Part shown: piece after piece, positions 7,798 through 16,408 of the stretch
Numbering within the stretch: position 1 is the first letter of the stretch
How the letters are laid out: the number at the start of each line of letters is the position of its first letter
Assembly (NCBI GenBank): GCA_013360395.1
Contig: JABWBQ010000048.1
Coordinates: forward strand, 1-41,685
Direction: 5' to 3'
DNA: 41,685 nt
Origin: Flavobacteriales bacterium
GTDB lineage: Bacteria; Bacteroidota; Bacteroidia; Flavobacteriales_F; PHOS-HE28
Notes under the pieces: generated by a model
Told to the model about the DNA's origin: nothing
What the model saw: only the letters and a program-made list of their open reading frames with translations
Databases searched by the model: none
Translations under genes and position numbers: made by a program

Positions 7798-9291
7798 ATG
7801 GCCAAGAAGCGCAACACTGATCCTCGTTCCATGATGGAGTTGGCCGTCGCGGTGATGGAGCGCTCCATCCGCGAACACCGCCCGGATGCCAAAGCGAGTC
7901 CCCTTGTCGGCGCCGTACTTGTGTTTCCTGATGGCACGGTGGATTCGGCCTTTCGAGGCGAGTTACGCGATGGGGACCATGCAGAATTCACCCTGCTGGA
8001 ACGCAAGAACCGGCATCGTGCTTTGGACGGGTCCGTGCTCTATGCCACGTTGGAACCTTGTGCACCGGGATCGCGCAACCACCCCAAGTTGGGCTGTGCT
8101 GAGCGCATCGTGTTGGCCCGGATCAAGCAGGTGTACATCGGTATCGCTGACCCCGACCCCAAGGTGGACCGCAAGGGGATCCAGTATTTGCTGGCCAACG
8201 GCGTAACGGTGACCATGTTCGACCGAGATCTGCAGGAAAAGATCCAGGACGTGAACAAAGCGTTCATCGCCCAAGCGGAACAACGCGCCCAGGAGGCGAA
8301 GGAAAAAACCACCAAGGAGGTCGTTCTATCGCCTTTGGAGCAACCCATGAAGTCGGTGAAGGATACTGACCTATCCGTGTCCGCGTTGAGGCGCTATCGA
8401 TCCATGATGACGCAAAGTGGGCGAATGGATAATGCGACTTTCGATCGAATGCTCATTCACCAAGGCGTGCTCATTGAACGGGATGGAGAGCTTACGCCCA
8501 GCGGCTTTGGTGCGTTGCTCTTCGGTGCCAACCCTCGAAACTTGATGCCGCAGGCAGGCTTACTGGGCACCATTCGTTTCCCAGATGGCAAGGAGGAGAC
8601 CCGCGATTTCGACGGTCCCTTGGTGGAGATACCCGAAAAGGTGGAGCAATGGCTGAGGGATAAACTGCCCAATTTGCTTGACCGCGGGACAATGAGGGCC
8701 ACGAGGCAAGAGGCGGTGCCCTTCGAGCTCGTACGCGAGGCCGTGGTGAACGCGTTGGTGCATCGCGACTATGGCATCAAGGGCGCCAAGTGTCAGTTGG
8801 TCGTGGATACAGACAAGGTGGTGGTGAAAAGCCCCGGCGCTCCGGTGGAACCCATCACTCTGGAGAAGCTGCAGGCTTTCGATGCTCCCATGTTGAGCCG
8901 CAATCCGGTGTTGCATTACGTGTTCAACAAGCTGGGACTTGCGGAGGAGCGGGGCTTGGGGTTGCGGGCCTTGAAGGAGCGGAGCAAGGAACTGGGCATG
9001 CCCATGCCCACATACCGGTGGAACGCACCGTACTTGGAGCTTACGCTCTATCGTAGCGCACAAGGAGCGGTAGCCGCATTGGCCGATATTGCATTGGGCG
9101 AACTGAACCGGACCGAACGTGAAGGCTTGGCCTACTTGACCCGGATGGGAGCTTTGACCGTTGCTGCCTACGCAAAGCATCTTGACCTGGATCTGCGCCA
9201 GGCACGGAGGCATCTCCAGCACTTCGAGCGGCTCGGCTTGGTCCGGGCTGAGGGTCAGACACGCTCACGACGATATGTTCTTGTCCAATAA
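7798..9291 (+). CDS. Deaminase-GHKL ATPase-winged helix fusion in the hsd operon
   Basis: A 497-residue multidomain protein. Residues 1-150 form a cytidine-deaminase-fold domain of RibD type: H61-A-E63 and P87-C88 with C100 give the zinc ligands and proton-shuttling Glu, and DPDPKVDRKGIQYLLANGV matches the RibD substrate-side loop. A charged helical linker follows (about 165-195). Residues 200-410 match the ATP-binding module often annotated as RecG-C-terminal-like or HATPase_c_4: LTPSGFGALLFG, REAVVNALVHRDY (312-325, with N318 of the Bergerat fold) and ERGLGLRALKER. Residues 425-497 look like a winged helix. Relatives of the second part usually start with an AlbA/Schlafen-type domain; here the deaminase takes that place. 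It lies 28 bases after hsdS. Base use is less GC-rich than in its neighbours. The substrate is unknown: a free nucleotide, a modified base or a nucleotide signal are all possible. Confidence 0.82.
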   Translation: MAKKRNTDPRSMMELAVAVMERSIREHRPDAKASPLVGAVLVFPDGTVDSAFRGELRDGDHAEFTLLERKNRHRALDGSVLYATLEPCAPGSRNHPKLGCAERIVLARIKQVYIGIADPDPKVDRKGIQYLLANGVTVTMFDRDLQEKIQDVNKAFIAQAEQRAQEAKEKTTKEVVLSPLEQPMKSVKDTDLSVSALRRYRSMMTQSGRMDNATFDRMLIHQGVLIERDGELTPSGFGALLFGANPRNLMPQAGLLGTIRFPDGKEETRDFDGPLVEIPEKVEQWLRDKLPNLLDRGTMRATRQEAVPFELVREAVVNALVHRDYGIKGAKCQLVVDTDKVVVKSPGAPVEPITLEKLQAFDAPMLSRNPVLHYVFNKLGLAEERGLGLRALKERSKELGMPMPTYRWNAPYLELTLYRSAQGAVAALADIALGELNRTEREGLAYLTRMGALTVAAYAKHLDLDLRQARRHLQHFERLGLVRAEGQTRSRRYVLVQ

Positions 9292-9320
9292 ACCCATGTG
9301 CGCCTTGCTGCTGAATGCTC

Positions 9321-9554
9321 TTCGGACATTATTTCGGACGCCATGTCCGGAATTGGTGATAGATGCGCCTGGGCCACCTCTTTCCGGACATGATTGCGGA
9401 CATCATGTCCGGAAAGTCGATCGCCTCGCCGCATGCCGGTGTCCGGAAGAACGCCAACCAGCCAACTCGCCGATCACACACAGGCGTTGGGGGAAACTGG
9501 CCATCCGCATGACGACCGAGGAGGTTCCCGCAATTATCCCGCAGTTCTCGCGGG
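9321..9554. promoter_or_regulatory. Palindrome-rich hsdR upstream region (candidate operators)
   Basis: The 279-base gap before hsdR holds a set of related symmetric sites. A perfect inverted repeat has 14-base arms at 9381-9394 (TTTCCGGACATGAT) and 9402-9415, with a 7-base spacer. A second dyad uses TTTCGGAC (9332-9339) and GTCCGGAA (9345-9352) with one mismatch. A further half-site GTCCGGAA is at 9441-9448 and a CGGACATT at 9323-9330. A CCCGC/GCGGG dyad (9538-9542, 9550-9554) ends 16 bases before the hsdR start. No gene is visible in the gap. Repeated half-sites with dyad symmetry suggest a DNA-binding regulator of hsdR. Confidence 0.55.
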
Positions 9555-9570
9555 CAACTGGTAACCGAAC

Positions 9571-12500
9571 ATGACCGACATCGGCCAGCGCGAACGGCAG
9601 ACCCAGGAGCGGGTGATCCGCTTTTTCCAGAGGGTGCTCCAATGGGAGTACCTGGGCAACTGGGAGGAGCGCGAGAACCGCAACGTGGAGGAGCAATGGC
9701 TGCGCACCTTCCTGGAGGGGCGTTGCTCCGAGACCCTGGTGAACAAGGCCGTCCACGAACTGCAACGGGTGGCCGGTGACCAGAGCCGGGACCTGTACGA
9801 CGTGAACAAGGACGTGTACCGCCTGCTGCGCTACGGCGTGCGGGTGAGCGAGGGCCTGGGCACGCACAAGGAGACCGTGCACCTGATCGACTGGGAGTTT
9901 CCCCAGAAGAACCACTTCGGCATCGCCGAGGAGGTCACCGTGACGGGCGAGCACAAGAAGCGCCCGGACCTGGTGCTTTACGTGAATGGCATCGCCCTGG
10001 GGGTGATCGAACTGAAGCGCGGCACGGTGAGCGTGAGCGAGGGCATCCGCCAGAACCTGGACAACCAGCAGAGCCGCTTCATCCAACGCTTCTTCACCAC
10101 CATGCAGCTGGTGATGGCGGGCAACGACACGGAAGGCGCCCGCTACGGCACCATCCTCACCCCCGAGAAGTACTACCTGAAGTGGAAGGAGGAGAGCCGG
10201 GGCGAATACCGGCACCTGCTGGACCGGCACCTGTTCCAGCTCTGCAACAAGGAGCGCTTCCTGGAGCTGGTCCACGACTTCACCCTCTTCGATGCGGGCA
10301 TCAAGAAGGTGTGCAGGCCGCACCAGTACTTCGGGGTGCGGGCCGCGCAGCAGAAGGTGGTGGACCGCGAGGGCGGCATCATCTGGCATTGCCAGGGCAG
10401 CGGCAAGAGCCTCACCATGGTGTGGCTGGCCCAATGGATCCGCGAGCACATCGAGGACGCCCGCGTGCTGGTGATCACCGACCGCGACGAGCTGGACAAG
10501 CAGATCGTGCGCGTGTTCGGCGATGCCGGGGAGCAGATGCACCGCGCCCGGAGCGGGGCGGAGCTGATCCACCTGCTGGACCGGAACGAGCAGCCGCTGA
10601 TCTGCTCGCTGGTCCACAAGTTCGGCCGCCGGGAGGATGGGGACTACGAAAGCTTCATCGAGGAGATCCGCCACAGCCTGCCCAAGGACTTCAAGGCCAA
10701 GGGCCGCATCCACGTGTTCGTGGACGAATGCCACCGCACCCAGAGCGGCAAGCTGCACCAAGCGATGAAGGCCATCCTGCCCGATGCGCTCTTCATCGGC
10801 TTCACCGGCACCCCGCTGCTGCGCAAGGACAAGAGCACCAGTCTGGAGGTCTTCGGGCCTTACATCCACACCTACAAGTTCGACGAGGCCGTGAACGACA
10901 AGGTGGTGCTGGACCTGCGCTACGAGCCGCGCGACATCGACCAGCGCATCACCGACCAGCAGAGCATCGACGAATGGTTCGAGGCCACCACCAAGGGCCT
11001 CACCGACCTGGCCAAGGCCGAGCTGAAGAAGCGCTGGGGCACCCTGCGCAAGCTGTTCAGCTCGAAGGGCCGCCTGGAGAAGATCGTCTTCGACATCCTC
11101 AAGGACTTCCGCACCAAGCCCCGGCTGGCCACGGGCGACGGCAACGCCATCCTCGTGGCCGGCAGCGTGTACGAAGCGTGCAAGTTCTACGAACTGTTCC
11201 AGCAAGCGGGCTTCAAGGAATGCGCGATCGTCACCAGCTACGAGCCGAGCGTGGGGCGGATCAAGGGCGAGACCACGGGCGACGGCCGCGAGACGGAGGA
11301 ACTGGAGAAGTACACCACCTACGTGAAGATGCTGGCGGGCAAGGACCCGGAGACCTTCGAGGAGGAGGCGAAGAAGCTCTTCATCAAGGAGCCGGCCCGC
11401 ATGAAGCTGTTGATCGTGGTGGACAAGCTGCTCACCGGCTTCGATGCCCCCGCGGCCACCTACCTGTACATCGACAAGAGCATGCAGGACCACGGCCTGT
11501 TCCAGGCCATCTGCCGCGTGAACCGCCTGGACGACGAGGACAAGGAGTTCGGCTACATCGTGGACTACAAGGACCTGTTCCGCAGCCTGAACAAGTCGAT
11601 CAAGGACTACACCAGCGGGGCCTTCGATGCCTACGACAAGCGCGATGTGGAGGGCCTGCTGAAGAACCGCCTGGAGATGGCCCGCGAACGACTGGACGGC
11701 GCCTTGGAAGCGGTGATCGCGTTGTGCGAGCCGGTGCACCCGCGCGACCAGATGGCCTTCATCCGCTTCTTCTGCGGCGACCCGGAGAACGGTGAGGACC
11801 TGGCCAACACCGAGGACCAACGCCTGGGGCTGTACAAGCTCACGGCCGCGCTGATCCGCGCCTTCGCCAATGTGGCCAACGAACTGGCCGATGCCGGCTA
11901 CACCCGGGAAGAGGCCGAACGGATCCGCAAGGAAGTGGAGTTCCATACGCAACTGCGGGACACCATCAAGCTGGCCAGCGGCGACCACATCGACCTGAAG
12001 GCCTACGAGGCGGACATGCGCCAACTGATCGACATGTACATCAGCGCCGACCCCAGCCGCCAACTCGGCTCCTTCGACGACATGTCCCTGGTGGACCTGA
12101 TCGTGAAGCACGGCCTTACCGCCTTGGACAAGCTGCCGGAGGAACTGAAGAAGAACGAGACCGCCAGCGCCGAAACGATCGAGAACAACGTGCGCCGGGT
12201 GATCATCGAGGAGCGGCCCACGAACCCGAAGTACTTCGACAAGATGTCCGAACTGCTGGCCCAGTTGATCGAGGATCGGCGCAAGGGAGCCCTAGAGTAC
12301 CAAGCCTACTTGCAGCAGATCGCGGAACTGGCCCGGCAGGTGAAACATCCGGGCGGCGCGGCGTATCCCAACGGGGTGGATTCCAACGCCAAGCGCGCCC
12401 TCTACGACAACCTGGAGCGGAACGAGGAACTCGCCCTGGCGTTGGATGCCGAGGTGCGCCGGGTGAAACAGGACGGCTGGCGCGGGAACCGGCTCCGGGA

Positions 12501-12594
12501 GAAGGAGGTGAAGCTGGCCGTGCAGCGCATCCTGCCCCACGCCTTCGACCTGGATGCCATCTTCGATCTGATCAAGAGCCAACGTGAGTACTGA
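9571..12594 (+). CDS. hsdR: Type I restriction-modification system, endonuclease/translocase subunit
   Basis: A 1007-residue HsdR, the motor and nuclease subunit that, with HsdM and HsdS, translocates unmodified DNA with ATP and cuts it at a distance. The N-terminal PD-(D/E)xK nuclease is intact (D133, E147-x-K149). The superfamily 2 helicase core follows: Walker A CQGSGKS at 274-280, DECH at 385-388 and the FTGTP motif shortly after. A C-terminal helical region (about 770-1007) would bind the methyltransferase core. The start at 9571 is the first ATG after the palindrome-rich gap and gives the expected N-terminus. The gap means hsdR can be expressed independently of hsdMS. Its stop overlaps the next gene by 11 bases. 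Confidence 0.95.
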   Translation: MTDIGQRERQTQERVIRFFQRVLQWEYLGNWEERENRNVEEQWLRTFLEGRCSETLVNKAVHELQRVAGDQSRDLYDVNKDVYRLLRYGVRVSEGLGTHKETVHLIDWEFPQKNHFGIAEEVTVTGEHKKRPDLVLYVNGIALGVIELKRGTVSVSEGIRQNLDNQQSRFIQRFFTTMQLVMAGNDTEGARYGTILTPEKYYLKWKEESRGEYRHLLDRHLFQLCNKERFLELVHDFTLFDAGIKKVCRPHQYFGVRAAQQKVVDREGGIIWHCQGSGKSLTMVWLAQWIREHIEDARVLVITDRDELDKQIVRVFGDAGEQMHRARSGAELIHLLDRNEQPLICSLVHKFGRREDGDYESFIEEIRHSLPKDFKAKGRIHVFVDECHRTQSGKLHQAMKAILPDALFIGFTGTPLLRKDKSTSLEVFGPYIHTYKFDEAVNDKVVLDLRYEPRDIDQRITDQQSIDEWFEATTKGLTDLAKAELKKRWGTLRKLFSSKGRLEKIVFDILKDFRTKPRLATGDGNAILVAGSVYEACKFYELFQQAGFKECAIVTSYEPSVGRIKGETTGDGRETEELEKYTTYVKMLAGKDPETFEEEAKKLFIKEPARMKLLIVVDKLLTGFDAPAATYLYIDKSMQDHGLFQAICRVNRLDDEDKEFGYIVDYKDLFRSLNKSIKDYTSGAFDAYDKRDVEGLLKNRLEMARERLDGALEAVIALCEPVHPRDQMAFIRFFCGDPENGEDLANTEDQRLGLYKLTAALIRAFANVANELADAGYTREEAERIRKEVEFHTQLRDTIKLASGDHIDLKAYEADMRQLIDMYISADPSRQLGSFDDMSLVDLIVKHGLTALDKLPEELKKNETASAETIENNVRRVIIEERPTNPKYFDKMSELLAQLIEDRRKGALEYQAYLQQIAELARQVKHPGGAAYPNGVDSNAKRALYDNLERNEELALALDAEVRRVKQDGWRGNRLREKEVKLAVQRILPHAFDLDAIFDLIKSQREY

Positions 12595-13312
12595 GCGCAA
12601 ACGGATCACGGTGAGCGGCATCGCGGTGGATGTGGTGCGCAAGGACATCAAGAATGCCCACCTGGCCGTGTATCCGCCCCATGGGCGCGTCCGGATCGCC
12701 GCGCCGCTGCGGATGAGCGACCGGAGCATCCGGCTGCTGGCGGTCACCAAGCTGGCCTGGATCCGCAAGAACCGGAAGCGCATTGAGCAGCAGCCACGGG
12801 AAGCCCCGCGGGAGTATGTGAACGGGGAGAGCCATTATTTCCAAGGCCGCCGCTACCGGCTGCGTGTCATCGAAGCCTCCGGCAAGCATCGCGTGGAGCT
12901 GAAGAACGGTCGGTATATGATCCTGCATGTGCACCGTGGGGCATCCACAGCCTCCAAGGACCGGACCATGCGGGAATGGTACCGCGAACAGGTGAAGGCC
13001 CTGGCCGGTCCATTGTTCGCCAAATGGGCTCCGGTCGTAGGGGCGGAACCCGCCCAATGGGGCGTGAAGGTGATGCGCACCAAATGGGGATCATGCAACC
13101 ACAAGGCGGGCAACATCTGGCTGAACCTGGAACTCGCCAAGAAGCCGCCGCGCTGCCTGGAGTACATCATCGTGCATGAGCTCGTGCACCTGTTGGAGCA
13201 CACGCACAACGCACGGTTCGTCGCCTACATGGACCGCTTCATGCCGAACTGGAAAGCCAGGCGGACCGAGCTCAATGCCATGCCGGTAAGGCATGAGGAA
13301 TGGACGTATTGA
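12584..13312 (+). CDS. YgjP-like zinc metallopeptidase (M48/SprT-like)
   Basis: A 242-residue protein of the YgjP/DUF45 family. The zinc-binding HELVH motif is at residues 198-202 with a following H206, and the KWGSC motif that precedes it in this family is present about 30 residues earlier. It has no signal peptide, so it acts in the cytosol if active. The likely start is a GTG at 12584, overlapping the end of hsdR by 11 bases; there is no ATG nearby that would keep the family N-terminus. Such genes are often found directly behind hsdR. HsdR is a known target of host proteolysis in some type I systems (ClpXP control), so a dedicated protease controlling HsdR is a reasonable inference, but the sequence does not prove it. 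Confidence 0.85.
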   Translation: MSTERKRITVSGIAVDVVRKDIKNAHLAVYPPHGRVRIAAPLRMSDRSIRLLAVTKLAWIRKNRKRIEQQPREAPREYVNGESHYFQGRRYRLRVIEASGKHRVELKNGRYMILHVHRGASTASKDRTMREWYREQVKALAGPLFAKWAPVVGAEPAQWGVKVMRTKWGSCNHKAGNIWLNLELAKKPPRCLEYIIVHELVHLLEHTHNARFVAYMDRFMPNWKARRTELNAMPVRHEEWTY

Positions 13313-13428
13313 ATCCGGCGCCCCGTGGTACGCGAACTCAACGGCCCGCTCCATCGGATCTTCGTGCAACCATCGGAGATATGCTTCAGGGCAATCCTGT
13401 ACTTGCCGATCCATTGGGGCGGGTTCAA
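13313..13428 (-). pseudogene. Possible remnant of a small DUF3820-like gene
   Basis: One minus-strand frame gives PPQWIGKYR, and the frame next to it gives CPEAYLRWLHEDPMERAVEF. Joined by one extra base, these resemble the GKYK-then-PEEYLxWL pattern of small DUF3820-type proteins. No start codon or intact frame remains, and the match is short, so this is tentative. Confidence 0.22.
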
Positions 13429-13445
13429 TGTGCATTGCCCCCGAT

Positions 13446-13496
13446 CAGCCTGCACTGCTACACCGTGGGCAGGAACAGCCTGGACCGCCGGTGAAC
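13446..13496 (+). repeat. 51-base direct repeat, left copy (tail of a lost ATPase gene)
   Basis: Identical at all 51 positions to 19292-19342. In the right copy these bases encode the last 16 codons and stop of the AAA_14/DUF4143 ATPase. Here they encode the same peptide tail, SLHCYTVGRNSLDRR then stop at 13492-13494, but the upstream sequence no longer encodes an ATPase. Weak similarity continues 3' (TTTTCTC and CCCTCACC stretches in both). The simplest reading is a truncated second ATPase gene. Confidence 0.85.
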
Positions 13497-13774
13497 ACCG
13501 CGCCATTTTCTCTCCCTCACCCCGGGATGGGCAGGGTGAACAACGCACGTATCCACGCCCCCCTTCCACCCGAAGCTGCCCTTCCTCCCCTACCTTCGGT
13601 CCAAAGGAACACCCAACCAGCCCGGTCTATCCAAGAGCGGTGGATTGGAAGGGCTGGTCAGGTACAACTTGGCGGAAATTCGGAATGATATTGCCGATCG
13701 GTTTGTAACCTCACAACCGCACACCATCAATATGTACCCTATTCACAAAGCCGGCATTATCCCCGTTAGCATCC

Positions 13775-16408
13775 ATGCCTGTTGAGATCCCTTTTTCGTC
13801 CGTTGAGCTGGAGCGGCTGCAACGCCACTACGCTTCATTGAAGGACAAGCCCAGCTACGACGCCTTCATCCGCAGCGCCCACGCGCTGCTGCAACGCATC
13901 GGCGCGGACCCGTACCATGTGCGTATGGCGCTCACGAACGGCCATAGCATGATGGAGTTCGGCAGCCGCGCTGCATATCGGCATAAGGAAGATGCGCATG
14001 GCATCGGTGTCGGCCTGCTGGTGATGGAGGCGGACCTACCATTGGTGCCGGAAGAACTGAGACAGGATGTGGACCGCTTCAAACCGAGCGGCGAAACGGC
14101 ATACGTGAAATTCACCGTGCCCACATGGGCCGATATCCCCCAGGGCCTGCTGGCCATGAATGAAAAGGCCATGCGCTGGGAGTACGAACGCATCAAGGAC
14201 ACCAAGCTGGTGGAGATCCGCCGGGGATCCAGCACGGACAACGAGGCGCTGCGCTATGCGGTGGTTAACGGCATCACTGTACCCGAGCTGCCCGGTCCGC
14301 TGGGTTTGGTCATGGTCAATATCACCTGGAACAGCAACGATTGGAAACGCCCCAGCGATGACCCCAGCGATCACCGTTACGTGAAGGCGGGTAATACGCC
14401 CTATGAGAGCTGGAACTTCGATTTCGACAATCCGCGCAATACTCCGGAGAAGATCTACGGCTACTCTCAACGCACGGCGGAACCCAAGGTGACCGGGTCC
14501 AACAACCTGGTGATCTTCTACAGCCAGGGCAAGATCGTCGGGTTCTACGGCGGCGCGGAGTTCCTGCACGAAAAGATCCACGTGAACGACCAGCAGGATT
14601 GCAACATCGTCGGAGACCGGTCCCTGTCGTTGGTGCTGCCCCGCAAGCTGGACGACATCAAGGCGAAGGGCTACCTGGAGGACAAGCAGCGAATGGGGCA
14701 GAACGGCTTCATCTACTTGGAGGATCCCGGCACGGCCCTGCGGATGATCGATGAAGCGATCGACCTCAACCCCTCGGAGGCCGAAACCTTGCAGAGATTA
14801 CGGAACTGGCTGACCGACCGAGCACCGAGTAGTAGATCCGCAGCAACAAGCAATGAATCCGAACAGATGAAGATCCCATTGAACCGCATCTTCTACGGCC
14901 CGCCGGGCACCGGCAAGACCTTCCACACCGTGGGTGCGGCCGTGGCCGTGTGCGATCCCGCTTTCTACGCGGAGCACAAGGACGATCCCGCCCAGCTGCG
15001 CGAGCGTTTCAATGAGCTCCTTGTGAAGGACATGAAGAAGGCGGATGGCCAGATCGCCTTCTGTACCTTCCACCAGAGCTACAGCTACGAGGATTTCGTG
15101 GAGGGGATCAAGCCCGTGGAGGTCGAGGAGGATTCCGTGCAGCCGTTGCGCTATCACACGCGGCCGGGCATCCTGAAGGAGATGGCCCGCCGGGCCGGGA
15201 TCCGCGCCAGCGGCGAGGCGGCCAAGATGAAGCATAAGCTGGGCTTCACCCCCGAACAGTTCGACCAGGCCCAATTCTTCAAGCTGTCCTTGGGCGACAC
15301 CCAGAACCCCGAGGACCAGCTCATCTACGACTATTGCATCGAGAACAAGTGCATCGCCATCGGCTTCATGCACCAGCATGACCTCACCGGCCTGAGTGAA
15401 CATCAGGTGCGTTCGCTTCCCTTGCAGGAAGGGCAATCGTCCTACCACACGGTGGCCATGAACTACTTCAGCCAGTACGTGAAGGAGGGCGATATCGTCG
15501 TGGTAACGAAGGGGAACTACCTGGTGCGCGCCATCGGGCGGGTTACCGGCCCGTACCGGTATGACCCGAGATCGCCGATCGGCTATCCGCATTTCCGCGA
15601 TGTGGAATGGCTGCTGGCGAACGAGGATATCCCCTATGAGGAATTGTATGGGCGACAGTTCTCCCAGCAATCCATCTACAAACTGAAAAAAGAGGACATC
15701 AAGCGCGACTTCTTCGTACGGTCAAGCGCTGCGGACCCGGCACCCGATGAAGCCAGGAACTTCGTCCTGATCATCGACGAGATCAACCGCGGCAACGTGG
15801 CGGGCATCTTCGGCGAGCTGATCACGCTGATCGAGGAGAACAAACGCAAGGGAAGGCCGGAGGCCCTGGAGGTGACCCTGCCCTATTCGCAGGAGCCCTT
15901 CAGCATCCCGGACAACCTGTATATCATCGGCACCATGAACACGGCCGACCGCAGCGTGGAGGCCCTGGATGCCGCGCTGCGCCGCCGCTTCAGCTTCACG
16001 GCCATGATGCCGGAACCGGGCCTGCTCCAGCCGCTGCAGGGTTCCGCCATCGACCTCGCCGCGATGCTGGGGCGCATCAACGCGCGCCTGGTGCAATTGC
16101 TGGACGAGGACCACCAGATCGGCCACAGCCACTTCTGGGACCTCCACAAGGAAGCCGATCCGCTGCCCGCCTTGCGCCAGGTCTTCACGGACAAGGTGAT
16201 CCCGCAGTTGGAGGAGTATTTCCACCGCGACCGAGCCAAGTTGCAACTGGTGCTCGGCGAGCGGTTCGTCAGCGGCAGCGACCCCGCCGATGATCTTTTC
16301 CTGGGGGATGCGAATGCCATGGCCCCCGACCCGCGTACGGTCTATACGATCACCCCGATGGACACCTGGGACGAAGCGGCCTTCCGTTCCCTCTATGAAA
16401 AGGTCTGA
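13775..16408 (+). CDS. mcrB: McrB-like GTPase/AAA+ restriction subunit with EVE-like domain
   Basis: An 877-residue McrB homologue, the motor and recognition subunit of a modification-dependent restriction system; McrB proteins are GTP-driven AAA+ motors. Walker A GPPGTGKT is at 375-382, Walker B IIDEINRGN near 666-674, and the McrB sensor MNTADRS followed by LDAALRRRF near 721-737. Between Walker A and B, about residues 498-613, lies an EVE/YTH-like module: FFKLSLGDT, AIGF, GDIVVVTKGNYLVRAIGRVTG and a final VEWL. These domains bind modified bases. The first ~340 residues form a domain I cannot assign. It starts at the ATG at 13775 and overlaps mcrC by 14 bases. Confidence 0.88.
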   Translation: MPVEIPFSSVELERLQRHYASLKDKPSYDAFIRSAHALLQRIGADPYHVRMALTNGHSMMEFGSRAAYRHKEDAHGIGVGLLVMEADLPLVPEELRQDVDRFKPSGETAYVKFTVPTWADIPQGLLAMNEKAMRWEYERIKDTKLVEIRRGSSTDNEALRYAVVNGITVPELPGPLGLVMVNITWNSNDWKRPSDDPSDHRYVKAGNTPYESWNFDFDNPRNTPEKIYGYSQRTAEPKVTGSNNLVIFYSQGKIVGFYGGAEFLHEKIHVNDQQDCNIVGDRSLSLVLPRKLDDIKAKGYLEDKQRMGQNGFIYLEDPGTALRMIDEAIDLNPSEAETLQRLRNWLTDRAPSSRSAATSNESEQMKIPLNRIFYGPPGTGKTFHTVGAAVAVCDPAFYAEHKDDPAQLRERFNELLVKDMKKADGQIAFCTFHQSYSYEDFVEGIKPVEVEEDSVQPLRYHTRPGILKEMARRAGIRASGEAAKMKHKLGFTPEQFDQAQFFKLSLGDTQNPEDQLIYDYCIENKCIAIGFMHQHDLTGLSEHQVRSLPLQEGQSSYHTVAMNYFSQYVKEGDIVVVTKGNYLVRAIGRVTGPYRYDPRSPIGYPHFRDVEWLLANEDIPYEELYGRQFSQQSIYKLKKEDIKRDFFVRSSAADPAPDEARNFVLIIDEINRGNVAGIFGELITLIEENKRKGRPEALEVTLPYSQEPFSIPDNLYIIGTMNTADRSVEALDAALRRRFSFTAMMPEPGLLQPLQGSAIDLAAMLGRINARLVQLLDEDHQIGHSHFWDLHKEADPLPALRQVFTDKVIPQLEEYFHRDRAKLQLVLGERFVSGSDPADDLFLGDANAMAPDPRTVYTITPMDTWDEAAFRSLYEKV

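Larger units (their letters stand above)
13313..13774. other. 462-base gap with decayed gene remnants
   Basis: No intact gene is visible between the metallopeptidase and mcrB. The gap contains a 51-base exact copy of the 3' end of the ATPase gene that ends at 19340, so the last codons of a lost relative are preserved. On the minus strand near 13313-13428 there is a possible decayed fragment in two frames. The 3' part of the gap is less GC-rich and probably holds the mcrB promoter. A TTTG at 13702-13705 could be a -33 element, but no clear -7 partner is seen. Confidence 0.6.

Noticed and set aside
9403-12111. A 902-codon minus-strand open frame
   Set aside because: It mirrors hsdR, whose motifs are all in the plus-strand frame; the reverse product is low-complexity Leu/Val/His-rich.
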